DNA of 15,658 nt, from the NCBI GenBank assembly GCA_017958895.1, contig JAGDBT010000062.1:1-15658 (forward strand). Direction: 5' to 3'. Shown piece by piece: positions 8,290-14,772 of the stretch. The position numbers and the translations under genes were made by a program. This DNA is from Alphaproteobacteria bacterium. Lineage in GTDB: Bacteria > Pseudomonadota > Alphaproteobacteria > RF32 > CAG-239. The notes under the pieces are model-generated. The model was not told where the DNA came from. It worked only from the letters and a program-made list of their open reading frames with translations, and did not search any database. Each line of letters starts with the position of its first letter. Position 1 is the first letter of the stretch.

Positions 8290-8317
8290 TTGATTTTTTG
8301 TGCCGAATTGCTATTAT
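8290..8317 (+). promoter_or_regulatory. Candidate promoter of the suf operon
   Basis: TTGATT (8290-8295), a 16-nt spacer and TATTAT (8312-8317), about 25 nt before the sufB start. It lies back to back with the promoter of the 815-aa gene, the two -35 boxes being 20 bp apart. I see no clear IscR, RirA or Fur box over it, though such sites can be degenerate. Confidence 0.55.
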
Positions 8318-8341
8318 GCGGCAGATTTATGAGAATTTGAG

Positions 8342-9787
8342 ATGGCAGAAAAACCGGAAATTGAAGATTTTAGCGGAGATAAATATAAGTACGGCTTTGT
8401 AACAGACATTCAAGCCGATAGTGCCCCTTTGGGCTTAAATGAAGATATTATCCGTCTTATTTCCGCCAAGAAAAATGAGCCGGAATGGTTGTTGGAAAAG
8501 CGACTTAAAGCTTATAGACATTGGCTAACCATACGCGAACCTCATTGGGCAAAATTACATTATGACAGCGTGGATTTTCAGGCTTTGCGTTATTATTCCG
8601 CTCCGGTGCAAAAAGTTCGTCCGAAAAGTTTGGCCGAAGTAGATAAAAGTTTGCTTGAAACCTATGACAAGCTCGGTATTCCGCTGAAAGAACAGGAAGC
8701 TTTGGCCGGTGTGGTGGCGGTTGATGCGGTTTTTGACAGTGTGTCCGTTGCCACAACTTATCGCAACAAATTGGCCGAACAAGGCATTATTTTTTGTTCG
8801 ATTTCCGAAGCCGTTCAAAATCATCCCGACTTGGTACAAAAATATTTGGGCTCGGTTGTTCCTTATACGGACAACTTTTATGCCTGCTTAAATTCTGCCG
8901 TATTTACCGACGGTTCGTTTGTTTATATTCCGAAAGGCGTAAAATCGCCGATGGAACTTTCAACCTATTTCCGTATAAATGCCAAGAATACCGGACAATT
9001 TGAACGCACTCTGATTATTGCCGAAGACGACAGTTATGTTTCTTATTTGGAAGGCTGTACTGCGCCGCAACGCGATGAAAATCAGCTGCATGCCGCCATT
9101 GTGGAAATTGTGGTAATGAACAATGCCGAGGTCAAATATTCCACCGTACAAAACTGGTATCCGGGCGATAAAGACGGCAAGGGCGGGGTTTATAATTTTG
9201 TAACCAAACGCGCCGCCTGTCGCGGAAACAATTCCAAAATTTCGTGGACACAGGTTGAAACCGGCTCGGCCATCACCTGGAAATATCCGTCTTGTGTTTT
9301 GCAAGGTGATAATTCCGTGGGTGAATTTTATTCGGTGGCTATCACCAACAACAAACAGCAAGCCGATACCGGCACCAAAATGCTACACTTGGGAAAAAAT
9401 ACCCGCTCGAAAATTATTTCCAAAGGCATTTCCGCCGGTCACTCCAACCAAACCTATCGCGGTTTGGTGGCTGTGGCTAAAGGTGCCGACAATGCCCGCA
9501 ATTATTCTCAATGCGACAGTTTATTGATCGGCTCTAAATGCGGTTCGCACACCGTGCCCTACATCAGCAACCATAATAAAACCGCCGTTTTGGAACATGA
9601 AGCTACCACTTCAAAAATCAGTGATGAACAACTTTATTATTGTTTGCAACGCGGAATTTCCGCCGAAGAAGCCGTCGGTCTGATTGTCAACGGTTTCTGT
9701 AAAGAAGTTATGCAAAATCTGCCGATGGAATTTGCCATAGAAGCGGCAAAACTCATCAATATCAGCTTGGAAGGAAGTGTCGGATGA
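8342..9787 (+). CDS. sufB: Fe-S cluster assembly scaffold SufB
   Basis: SufB is the core scaffold of the SufBC2D complex in the cytosol. It takes persulfide sulfur and, with SufD and the SufC ATPase, builds Fe-S clusters. At 481 aa it has normal length, and the family's long conserved core is intact: SKISWTQVETGSAITWKYPS, GEFYSVAITNNKQQADTGTKM and SKGISAGHSNQTYRGL. NARNYSQCDSLLIG follows, where Cys391 appears equivalent to the essential Cys405 of E. coli SufB, then EHEATTSKISDEQLYYCLQRGIS. Upstream the only purine stretches are GAGA and TTGAG close to the ATG, so the ribosome binding site is weak. No better in-frame start exists because TGA lies at 8330-8332. Its stop overlaps the next gene by 4 nt. 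Confidence 0.97.
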   Translation: MAEKPEIEDFSGDKYKYGFVTDIQADSAPLGLNEDIIRLISAKKNEPEWLLEKRLKAYRHWLTIREPHWAKLHYDSVDFQALRYYSAPVQKVRPKSLAEVDKSLLETYDKLGIPLKEQEALAGVVAVDAVFDSVSVATTYRNKLAEQGIIFCSISEAVQNHPDLVQKYLGSVVPYTDNFYACLNSAVFTDGSFVYIPKGVKSPMELSTYFRINAKNTGQFERTLIIAEDDSYVSYLEGCTAPQRDENQLHAAIVEIVVMNNAEVKYSTVQNWYPGDKDGKGGVYNFVTKRAACRGNNSKISWTQVETGSAITWKYPSCVLQGDNSVGEFYSVAITNNKQQADTGTKMLHLGKNTRSKIISKGISAGHSNQTYRGLVAVAKGADNARNYSQCDSLLIGSKCGSHTVPYISNHNKTAVLEHEATTSKISDEQLYYCLQRGISAEEAVGLIVNGFCKEVMQNLPMEFAIEAAKLINISLEGSVG

Positions 9788-10080
9788 ACGATATAAATGA
9801 AGCCAAATTATATGAAAGAGCCGTTCGTGTTTGGGGCAAAGAGCCGCAAATGTTGCAAGTTATTGAAGAAATGAGCGAACTGACCAAAGAAATTCTCAAA
9901 AATGTTAATCGCAAAAAAGATAATATTGCCGAAATCATTGAGGAAGCGGCTGATGTGGAAATTATGCTCGGACAACTTAAATGTTGTTACAAGATAGAAA
10001 AGCAGGTCGCCGATTATAAAGCGGAAAAATTAAAAACCATTGTCAAACGTTTGGACGAGTGGGAAAAAAAGGAAAAATAA
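9784..10080 (+). CDS. MazG-like nucleotide pyrophosphohydrolase, inside the suf operon
   Basis: This 98-aa protein shows the all-alpha NTP pyrophosphohydrolase (MazG-like) signature: EEMSE at residues 28-32 (EExxE), then EEAADVEIML with ExxD at residues 54-57. In the family these acidic residues bind Mg2+ and the enzyme cleaves NTPs or dNTPs to the monophosphate and pyrophosphate. It is a short, single-domain form like those of phages and small housekeeping versions, and the substrate cannot be told. It overlaps sufB in an ATGA (9784-9787), with GGAAG 8 nt before the ATG inside sufB. Its TAA directly abuts the ATG of sufC, so it is firmly co-translated with the suf genes. No frameshift or decay is seen. 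MazG-like genes are not standard suf operon members. Confidence 0.85.
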   Translation: MNDINEAKLYERAVRVWGKEPQMLQVIEEMSELTKEILKNVNRKKDNIAEIIEEAADVEIMLGQLKCCYKIEKQVADYKAEKLKTIVKRLDEWEKKEK

Positions 10081-10851
10081 ATGGCTGAGAATCTTTTGCA
10101 AATCTCCGACCTCTATGCCGGAGTCGTTGAAAATAAAAAAGAAATTATAAAAGGTCTTAACCTTAATATAAACCGCGGAGAAATTCATGTTATCATGGGT
10201 CCGAACGGTGCGGGAAAATCTACACTTTCTTATGTTTTGACCGGCAGACCGGATTATGAAGTAACTTCCGGCAGTGTAACCTTTAAAAATAAAGATTTAT
10301 TGCAAATGGCTCCTGAAGAACGCGCTTCCGAGGGCATATTTTTAAGCATGCAATATCCGATTGCCATTCCGGGCATCAGCGTAACCAATTTTTTGAAACA
10401 TGCCGTAAATGCTCAACGCAAATATAAAGGCTTGCCGGAACTTGATGCCGCCGCTTTTTTGAAACTTTTGCGCACCGCCGCTACGGAGTTTGATATAAGT
10501 TCCGAAATGCTGAAACGTGAAATTAATGTCGGCTTTTCCGGCGGTGAAAAAAAACGTTTGGAAATTTTGCAAATGGCTATGTTGCAACCTTGTCTGACTA
10601 TTTTGGATGAAGCGGATTCCGGCTTGGATATTGATGCCTTAAAAATCGTTGCTCAGGGCGTTAATAACTGGCACAACAAGGATAATTCTTTGCTCATCAT
10701 TACGCACCATTCGGATTTGCTTAATTACATTCAGCCTGATTTCGTACATATTTATGCCGACGGACATATCATAAAATCCGGCGATAAAAATTTGGCCGCC
10801 GAACTGGAAGAACAGGGTTATAAAAATTATTTGGAAGCCGAAAAATGCTAA
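10081..10851 (+). CDS. sufC: Fe-S cluster assembly ATPase SufC
   Basis: SufC is the ABC-type ATPase of the SufBC2D scaffold; ATP-driven dimerisation reshapes SufB-SufD for cluster assembly. The 256-aa protein has Walker A GPNGAGKST (residues 40-48), a Q-loop region near MQYPIAIPGI typical of SufC, and the signature SGGEKKR (153-159). Walker B is LTILDEADSGLD with Asp176 and Glu177, and the switch His is 209 in ITHHSDLL. No membrane segments are present, as expected for this soluble ABC protein. AAAGGA precedes the start, which follows the MazG-like stop without a gap. The 3' end overlaps sufD by 7 nt. Confidence 0.97.
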   Translation: MAENLLQISDLYAGVVENKKEIIKGLNLNINRGEIHVIMGPNGAGKSTLSYVLTGRPDYEVTSGSVTFKNKDLLQMAPEERASEGIFLSMQYPIAIPGISVTNFLKHAVNAQRKYKGLPELDAAAFLKLLRTAATEFDISSEMLKREINVGFSGGEKKRLEILQMAMLQPCLTILDEADSGLDIDALKIVAQGVNNWHNKDNSLLIITHHSDLLNYIQPDFVHIYADGHIIKSGDKNLAAELEEQGYKNYLEAEKC

Positions 10852-12107
10852 ACTTACCGGAAATTCCCCTGTGGGGAGATGACATACCGTGGTTAAGCGG
10901 TCTCAGAGAAAAGGGACGCGCCCTGTTTGAGCGAATCGGTATGCCGAATTCCAAAACCGAGGGTTGGCAGAAAACTATATTACCGGCAGATTTACCGAAT
11001 ATCAAAACCGATAACACGGAACACCGCTGTGACGGTAACTGCCACCAACGGGAAGATTTGCCTTTTGACGCCTATCAAATAAATTTTTGCAACGGCAAAT
11101 TGGTCAGCGAACATTTTGATTTTCAACAAGGCTTGCTGGTAAAACCTTTGGTTGAAGCAATTTTTGACGGAGACGCCAAAGCTTATCTGAATAAATCTTT
11201 TGAGATGGAAAATTTTCCGTTTGCCGCACTCAACACCGCCTTTATTGAACAGGGGTTGTTTATTCTGGTTGAACGCGGCACAAAAATTGAAAAACCGCTC
11301 TATATTCATTATCACAATCATTCCGAAAATTCTCATTCCTCTCATATTCGCAACCTGATTGTTTTGGAAAGGCAGGCTGAGCTTGAAATTTGTGAATATT
11401 TTGACGGAGAGCCAAAAGATTATGTATTCAATAATCTTGTCAATGAAATATTTATCGGCACGGAAGCTGTTTTAAAACATTATAAACATCAAAAAGAAGC
11501 TTTCTTGACTTATCATATTTCTCTGAACTCAGTTCAGATAAAGTCTCAAGGAAGTTATGTGGCTTTTTGTGCCCAAAATCAATGTCTCACATCTCGTCAC
11601 GAGAGTTTTGTTAAACTTCTGCAAGAAGGAGCTTCAGCCGAAATAAACGGCTGTTACCGTCTGGATGCAAACAGCAATTTAATGCAACTCACAAAGAGCG
11701 GCATCTGTGATACAACCACCAATATTCGCCATTTGGCTTCACACACTTATTCAAATCAATTGGTAAAAGGAGTTGCGCAAAGTGCCGGCACTGCCGTTTT
11801 TCAAGGACAGATTCATATTGCCCCCGATGCTCAACAGTGCGAGGGTTATCAATTGCATAGAGCTTTGCTTTTAACCGATGAGGCTGAGATTTATTGCAAG
11901 CCGGAACTGGAAATTTTTGCCGATGATGTAAAATGTTCGCACGGGGCAGCCAGCGGTGATTTGGATCAACAACAACTTTTTTATATGCAGTCTCGCGGCA
12001 TTGAATTGGAACAAGCGCAAAAATTGCTGATAGAGGCTTATCTTGATGAAGTTTTTGCTAAAATTAAAAATCCGCAAATTGCCGAATGGCTGAAACAAAA
12101 TTTTTAA
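10845..12107 (+). CDS. sufD: Fe-S cluster assembly protein SufD
   Basis: SufD is the SufB paralogue that completes the SufBC2D complex and aids iron entry. The 420-aa protein has the divergent N-terminal half usual for SufD and the conserved C-terminal beta-helix core. GTAVFQGQIHIAPDAQQCEGYQ is followed by EIFADDVKCSHGAASGDLDQQQLFYMQSRGI. His366 in the KCSHG motif corresponds to the functionally important interface His360 of E. coli SufD, with Cys364 beside it. One local difference is GAAS where most family members have GAT. GGAAG lies 7 nt before the ATG, within the end of sufC. The stop codon overlaps that of the convergent nuclease gene. No terminator hairpin was found after it. Confidence 0.96.
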   Translation: MLNLPEIPLWGDDIPWLSGLREKGRALFERIGMPNSKTEGWQKTILPADLPNIKTDNTEHRCDGNCHQREDLPFDAYQINFCNGKLVSEHFDFQQGLLVKPLVEAIFDGDAKAYLNKSFEMENFPFAALNTAFIEQGLFILVERGTKIEKPLYIHYHNHSENSHSSHIRNLIVLERQAELEICEYFDGEPKDYVFNNLVNEIFIGTEAVLKHYKHQKEAFLTYHISLNSVQIKSQGSYVAFCAQNQCLTSRHESFVKLLQEGASAEINGCYRLDANSNLMQLTKSGICDTTTNIRHLASHTYSNQLVKGVAQSAGTAVFQGQIHIAPDAQQCEGYQLHRALLLTDEAEIYCKPELEIFADDVKCSHGAASGDLDQQQLFYMQSRGIELEQAQKLLIEAYLDEVFAKIKNPQIAEWLKQNF

Positions 12108-12583
12108 TTTTTCTGTCGCTCATAACGATTTAAAATTCTATATAAGGCCGGACGCATATGTTTGCCTTGCCAAATTCCTCTTTTCTTTTGTTTGGCTTCT
12201 TCTTCGGCTTTTGCATATTTTTCGCTGTGATAGCTTTCAGCCCAACCGTTTAAAACCATATATTCGTTCAAACAAATTTCCCCGACATAACATTCGCAGA
12301 TTTCGCGATTGTATTTATCCGGTTCGGCCAAACAAACACAATTCGGTATTTTGTCACCGATAGTTTCGCGCAAAAACTCCCATGATTGCTGACCGCAAAA
12401 ATATTCTTCACCGCGCGAATTTATACAGACTTGCATAAATTCCGGCGCATCTATACCGTCAAGCCGAATCCGCCGATTACCTATCTCCAGCGAATCGCCG
12501 TCTGCCACTCTGAACGTTTCCGCAACGGCCGAGGCAATAAAAATCATAGAAAACAGCCCGAAAATCGCTATATTTTTTAACAT
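12104..12583 (-). CDS. Exported, Cys-rich staphylococcal-nuclease-like endonuclease
   Basis: This is a thermonuclease-family (SNase, OB-fold) phosphodiesterase, predicted to hydrolyse DNA or RNA outside the cytoplasm. The 159-aa form starts at 12583, where AAGGAG lies 5 nt upstream. The longer reading from 12631 adds 16 unlikely residues and hides the signal peptide. A Sec signal is clear, with cleavage after AVA (about residue 21). Asp30 (DGDS), Arg40, Asp45, Glu48 (APE) and Arg93 (DKYNR) match the Ca2+ ligands and catalytic Arg/Glu/Arg of S. aureus nuclease, so it should be active. Seven Cys (53, 63, 82, 84, 96, 98, 104) crowd the core and suggest disulfides. The gene converges on sufD, with overlapping stops, and diverges from the 594-aa gene. 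Confidence 0.9.
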   Translation of the reverse strand: MLKNIAIFGLFSMIFIASAVAETFRVADGDSLEIGNRRIRLDGIDAPEFMQVCINSRGEEYFCGQQSWEFLRETIGDKIPNCVCLAEPDKYNREICECYVGEICLNEYMVLNGWAESYHSEKYAKAEEEAKQKKRGIWQGKHMRPALYRILNRYERQKN

Positions 12584-12588
12584 TTCAA

Positions 12589-12594
12589 CTCCTT
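12589..12594 (-). promoter_or_regulatory. Shine-Dalgarno fixing the nuclease start
   Basis: Read on the - strand, AAGGAG lies 5 nt before the ATG at 12583, the start that also yields a clean signal peptide. No comparable site precedes the ATG at 12631. Confidence 0.8.
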
Positions 12595-12630
12595 CAAGCA
12601 ATTTAGCACCTAAAAATTTTTTCGCAATCA

Positions 12631-12659
12631 TTATTTTATTTACTTTTCGTTCATATAAT
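12631..12659 (+). promoter_or_regulatory. Candidate promoter of the 594-aa secreted protein gene
   Basis: A perfect TATAAT -10 (12654-12659), with only TTATTT (12631-12636) at 17-nt spacing as a poor -35. Predicted start is near 12666, leaving a leader of about 47 nt. A second -10-like TATAGT lies at 12683-12688. Confidence 0.4.
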
Positions 12660-12712
12660 CCTGTTATTGTGGCATACAGAACTATAGTCTAATTTAAAAA
12701 TAAGGTACCGAA

Positions 12713-14497
12713 ATGTTAAAGAAATTAGGATTACTTTCCCTTGTTTGTTTGGTGGCCGTAAACAGCCCTAAAGCAAACGCTCAAGCAACTCCCGCGGAAA
12801 CGCAAACTCCTCAGGCGCAACAGCAAAATCAGGTAGTTCGCCCGCGTTTGAAAATGCCGAATTCCATAATTGTATGCCGTGCCAAACAGTGCGCCCCGGC
12901 CAAATTATCCATGGCAAAAGAATATATTTATAACACTCTTCTGCATATGTTTGACAGCAACGCTCGGCAAAAAGCCTTGGTTTGTGCCGGCAATCACAAC
13001 ACTCATGCTTGCACGGAAGAGTTTGTTTCCATACCGATTACGGTAGGAGTTACACCGGCTTATTTATACATTGACGATGTTAAAATCGCCGATATTTCCA
13101 TAAGCCAGCAAAACACTATGGCTCTCAATTTGTTGCTGAATTGGGGAATTTCCTATAACGGACAAACTCCGGTTTGCCGTCCGAGCAAAACCTTGCTTTA
13201 TGTTAAGAACATTGACAATGTGATTATGGAAGATAACGGTTATACTTGCAAAATGACCACCATAGGTTCAACAACCGTTTCCACCATGTTTGCCATAGAT
13301 TATATTGATTTAGACTTCGGATACATCGGCGGATATTACTCAATCGGTCTTTCCGGACCGGCCTTCGGCGGTGCGTCGGGTTATATGATTATCCGTCTTC
13401 CTAATGAAATTTCGGTTGAAGCCGCTGATTTTCAGGTTGTACCGGAAAAAGACAATCCTGACGAAGAAACCGTAGTAGAGAGAGTTTTCTCCGAAACCAA
13501 AATCAACAATGAAACCATAGAACTGATGCCGGAAGAACAACAACCTGAAGCACCGGCACAAATGCCGCAAAATCCGGCCTTAAATCCGACACAAAGTGCT
13601 GTTGCACCGGCAAATCCGACATTTAATCAGCAACCTGATTTTAAGCCTTTTGTGCCTGCTAATCAGCAACCGGCTTTCAATCCGCAATCTAATTTTAAGC
13701 CGGCGCCGACAAATCCGCAACCGGCATTCAATCCGCAACCGGCCGTACCGGCTATGCCTACTTCGGCACCGCAAAGCGGACAATATCTCTATGATGCCAA
13801 CCTCGGACAATATGTACCTTTGCAGGTTCAAAATACGCCTCAACAGCAAAACCCGCAATATATCCCGGTACCTAATCCGTTCCAAGTTCCGGCTCCGAGC
13901 GTACAACCGCTCACCCCGGTTCAGCAGAATTATGTTCCGACCGTTGCGCCGAGCACACAAGAAATAACTCTTGCGCCGGCTTATAATCAACCGGTCTATG
14001 CCGCTCCGGCCATGGCTCCTCAAGCGCCTTATGCGCAAGGAGTTCCGCAAAACCCTCAGGCACAGGCTTTCGGTCAATACATCTACGATTCGTTTACCGG
14101 ACAATATATTCCGATGCAAACGCAGTATCAATTTAATCCGGCCACCGGCACTTATGTTCCGGTTGCAGCTATGCCTCAGGCTCAAGCTCCGGCAAAAGAC
14201 AATCGCAAGGCTGCTCCGAATGTTGATACCATAATCAAATACAATCATCCGGCGCGTCAATATGAAGAAGCCAAAGCGGCAGCCGCGGCTGAGGCCGAAC
14301 GGGTTAAAAAAGAGACAAACCGCCAAAAGAAAGAAGCCAAACGGCGTCAAAAAATGGAAGAACAAGCCGTAGACTTCGGCGGAGTCAAAGTTTTCCCGAT
14401 TCCGAGTTCAAATTTAGACAAATCTAAAAAAGAACCGGAAGATAAGAACACTTTGAGCGATTATTTAGGCAAAACGGAAAGCCGCAGATTTCAATAA
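12713..14497 (+). CDS. Secreted Pro/Gln/Asn-rich protein with aromatic repeats, 594 aa
   Basis: I do not recognise the family. A Sec signal peptide ends in ANA (cleavage about residue 23). A globular domain follows (about 45-240) with six Cys at 55, 60, 91, 100, 155 and 179, suited to disulfides, and a Gly/Tyr-rich stretch (FGYIGGYYSIGLSGPAFGGASG). Residues from about 275 to 500 are Pro, Gln and Asn rich and disordered, with short FNPQ repeats. A longer repeat starts at residues 356 and 454: GQYLYDANLGQYVPLQ and GQYIYDSFTGQYIPMQ, the second continuing into FNPATGTYVPV. The C-terminus has an Ala/Lys/Glu/Arg coiled-coil-like helix (about 520-555), then a charged tail. No anchor is seen, so it is periplasmic, envelope-associated or released. 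AAGG lies 7 nt before the ATG. The gene is monocistronic, with a strong terminator. Confidence 0.85.
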   Translation: MLKKLGLLSLVCLVAVNSPKANAQATPAETQTPQAQQQNQVVRPRLKMPNSIIVCRAKQCAPAKLSMAKEYIYNTLLHMFDSNARQKALVCAGNHNTHACTEEFVSIPITVGVTPAYLYIDDVKIADISISQQNTMALNLLLNWGISYNGQTPVCRPSKTLLYVKNIDNVIMEDNGYTCKMTTIGSTTVSTMFAIDYIDLDFGYIGGYYSIGLSGPAFGGASGYMIIRLPNEISVEAADFQVVPEKDNPDEETVVERVFSETKINNETIELMPEEQQPEAPAQMPQNPALNPTQSAVAPANPTFNQQPDFKPFVPANQQPAFNPQSNFKPAPTNPQPAFNPQPAVPAMPTSAPQSGQYLYDANLGQYVPLQVQNTPQQQNPQYIPVPNPFQVPAPSVQPLTPVQQNYVPTVAPSTQEITLAPAYNQPVYAAPAMAPQAPYAQGVPQNPQAQAFGQYIYDSFTGQYIPMQTQYQFNPATGTYVPVAAMPQAQAPAKDNRKAAPNVDTIIKYNHPARQYEEAKAAAAAEAERVKKETNRQKKEAKRRQKMEEQAVDFGGVKVFPIPSSNLDKSKKEPEDKNTLSDYLGKTESRRFQ

Positions 14498-14522
14498 ACA
14501 AAGGGTTTTTCGTAAAAAATTG

Positions 14523-14551
14523 AAACGCCGATGACCTGTCGGCGTTTTTTT
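14523..14551 (+). terminator. Intrinsic terminator after the 594-aa gene
   Basis: Nine-base-pair stem AAACGCCGA/TCGGCGTTT (14523-14531 with 14539-14547), 7-nt loop, then T to 14551. It lies about 25 nt past the stop codon. Confidence 0.88.
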
Positions 14552-14772
14552 GTATAATTTCTCTTGCAAAAATGTAAAAAATATGTTAATGTAGTTTGAA
14601 ATGTCTACAAATTATGCATATTTTTATGAGAAGATCTAAAAAATAGAGAATCTCACAGGTTTTTTGTGGACTTACTAAGTTTTTTATTCACACGGCTTCG
14701 CTATGCGATGTTTCGTTACGATATATTTCACAAGTAATCACAAAAATTAAATAACAAACAAAACCAACAACT
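14552..14772. other. AT-rich spacer between terminator and lipoprotein gene
   Basis: No gene, RNA or clear mobile-element end is seen in these 221 bases. It holds A/T-rich sequence with minor inverted repeats (CACA..TGTG near 14656-14669; TCGC TAT GCGA near 14698-14708). The last 25 bases before the ATG are A and C rich, with no Shine-Dalgarno. That differs from most other starts in the window and is typical of Bacteroidota leaders. Any junction between two DNA sources would lie here. Confidence 0.5.

Noticed and set aside
8960..9361. A 133-codon open frame on the - strand within sufB
   Set aside because: Shadow of the most conserved part of sufB.
12584..12631. Upstream start for the nuclease (175-aa form)
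   Set aside because: It lacks a ribosome binding site and would bury the signal peptide; the ATG at 12583 has AAGGAG 5 nt upstream.
13560..14200. CRISPR-like or tandem DNA repeat array in the repeat-rich gene
   Set aside because: Similarity is at the peptide level with irregular spacing and diverged DNA; it is coding low complexity.
13580..14365. A 261-codon open frame on the - strand inside the secreted-protein gene
   Set aside because: It is antisense to the low-complexity Pro/Gln/Asn-coding tract. The translation is an Arg/Ile/Leu-rich artefact with no start signal, and the + strand gene has signal peptide, ribosome binding site and terminator.
14640..14715. Possible invertible promoter or mobile-element end in the right-hand spacer
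   Set aside because: Only short imperfect inverted repeats (4-5 bp) are present, with no recombinase gene nearby and no duplicated target site.
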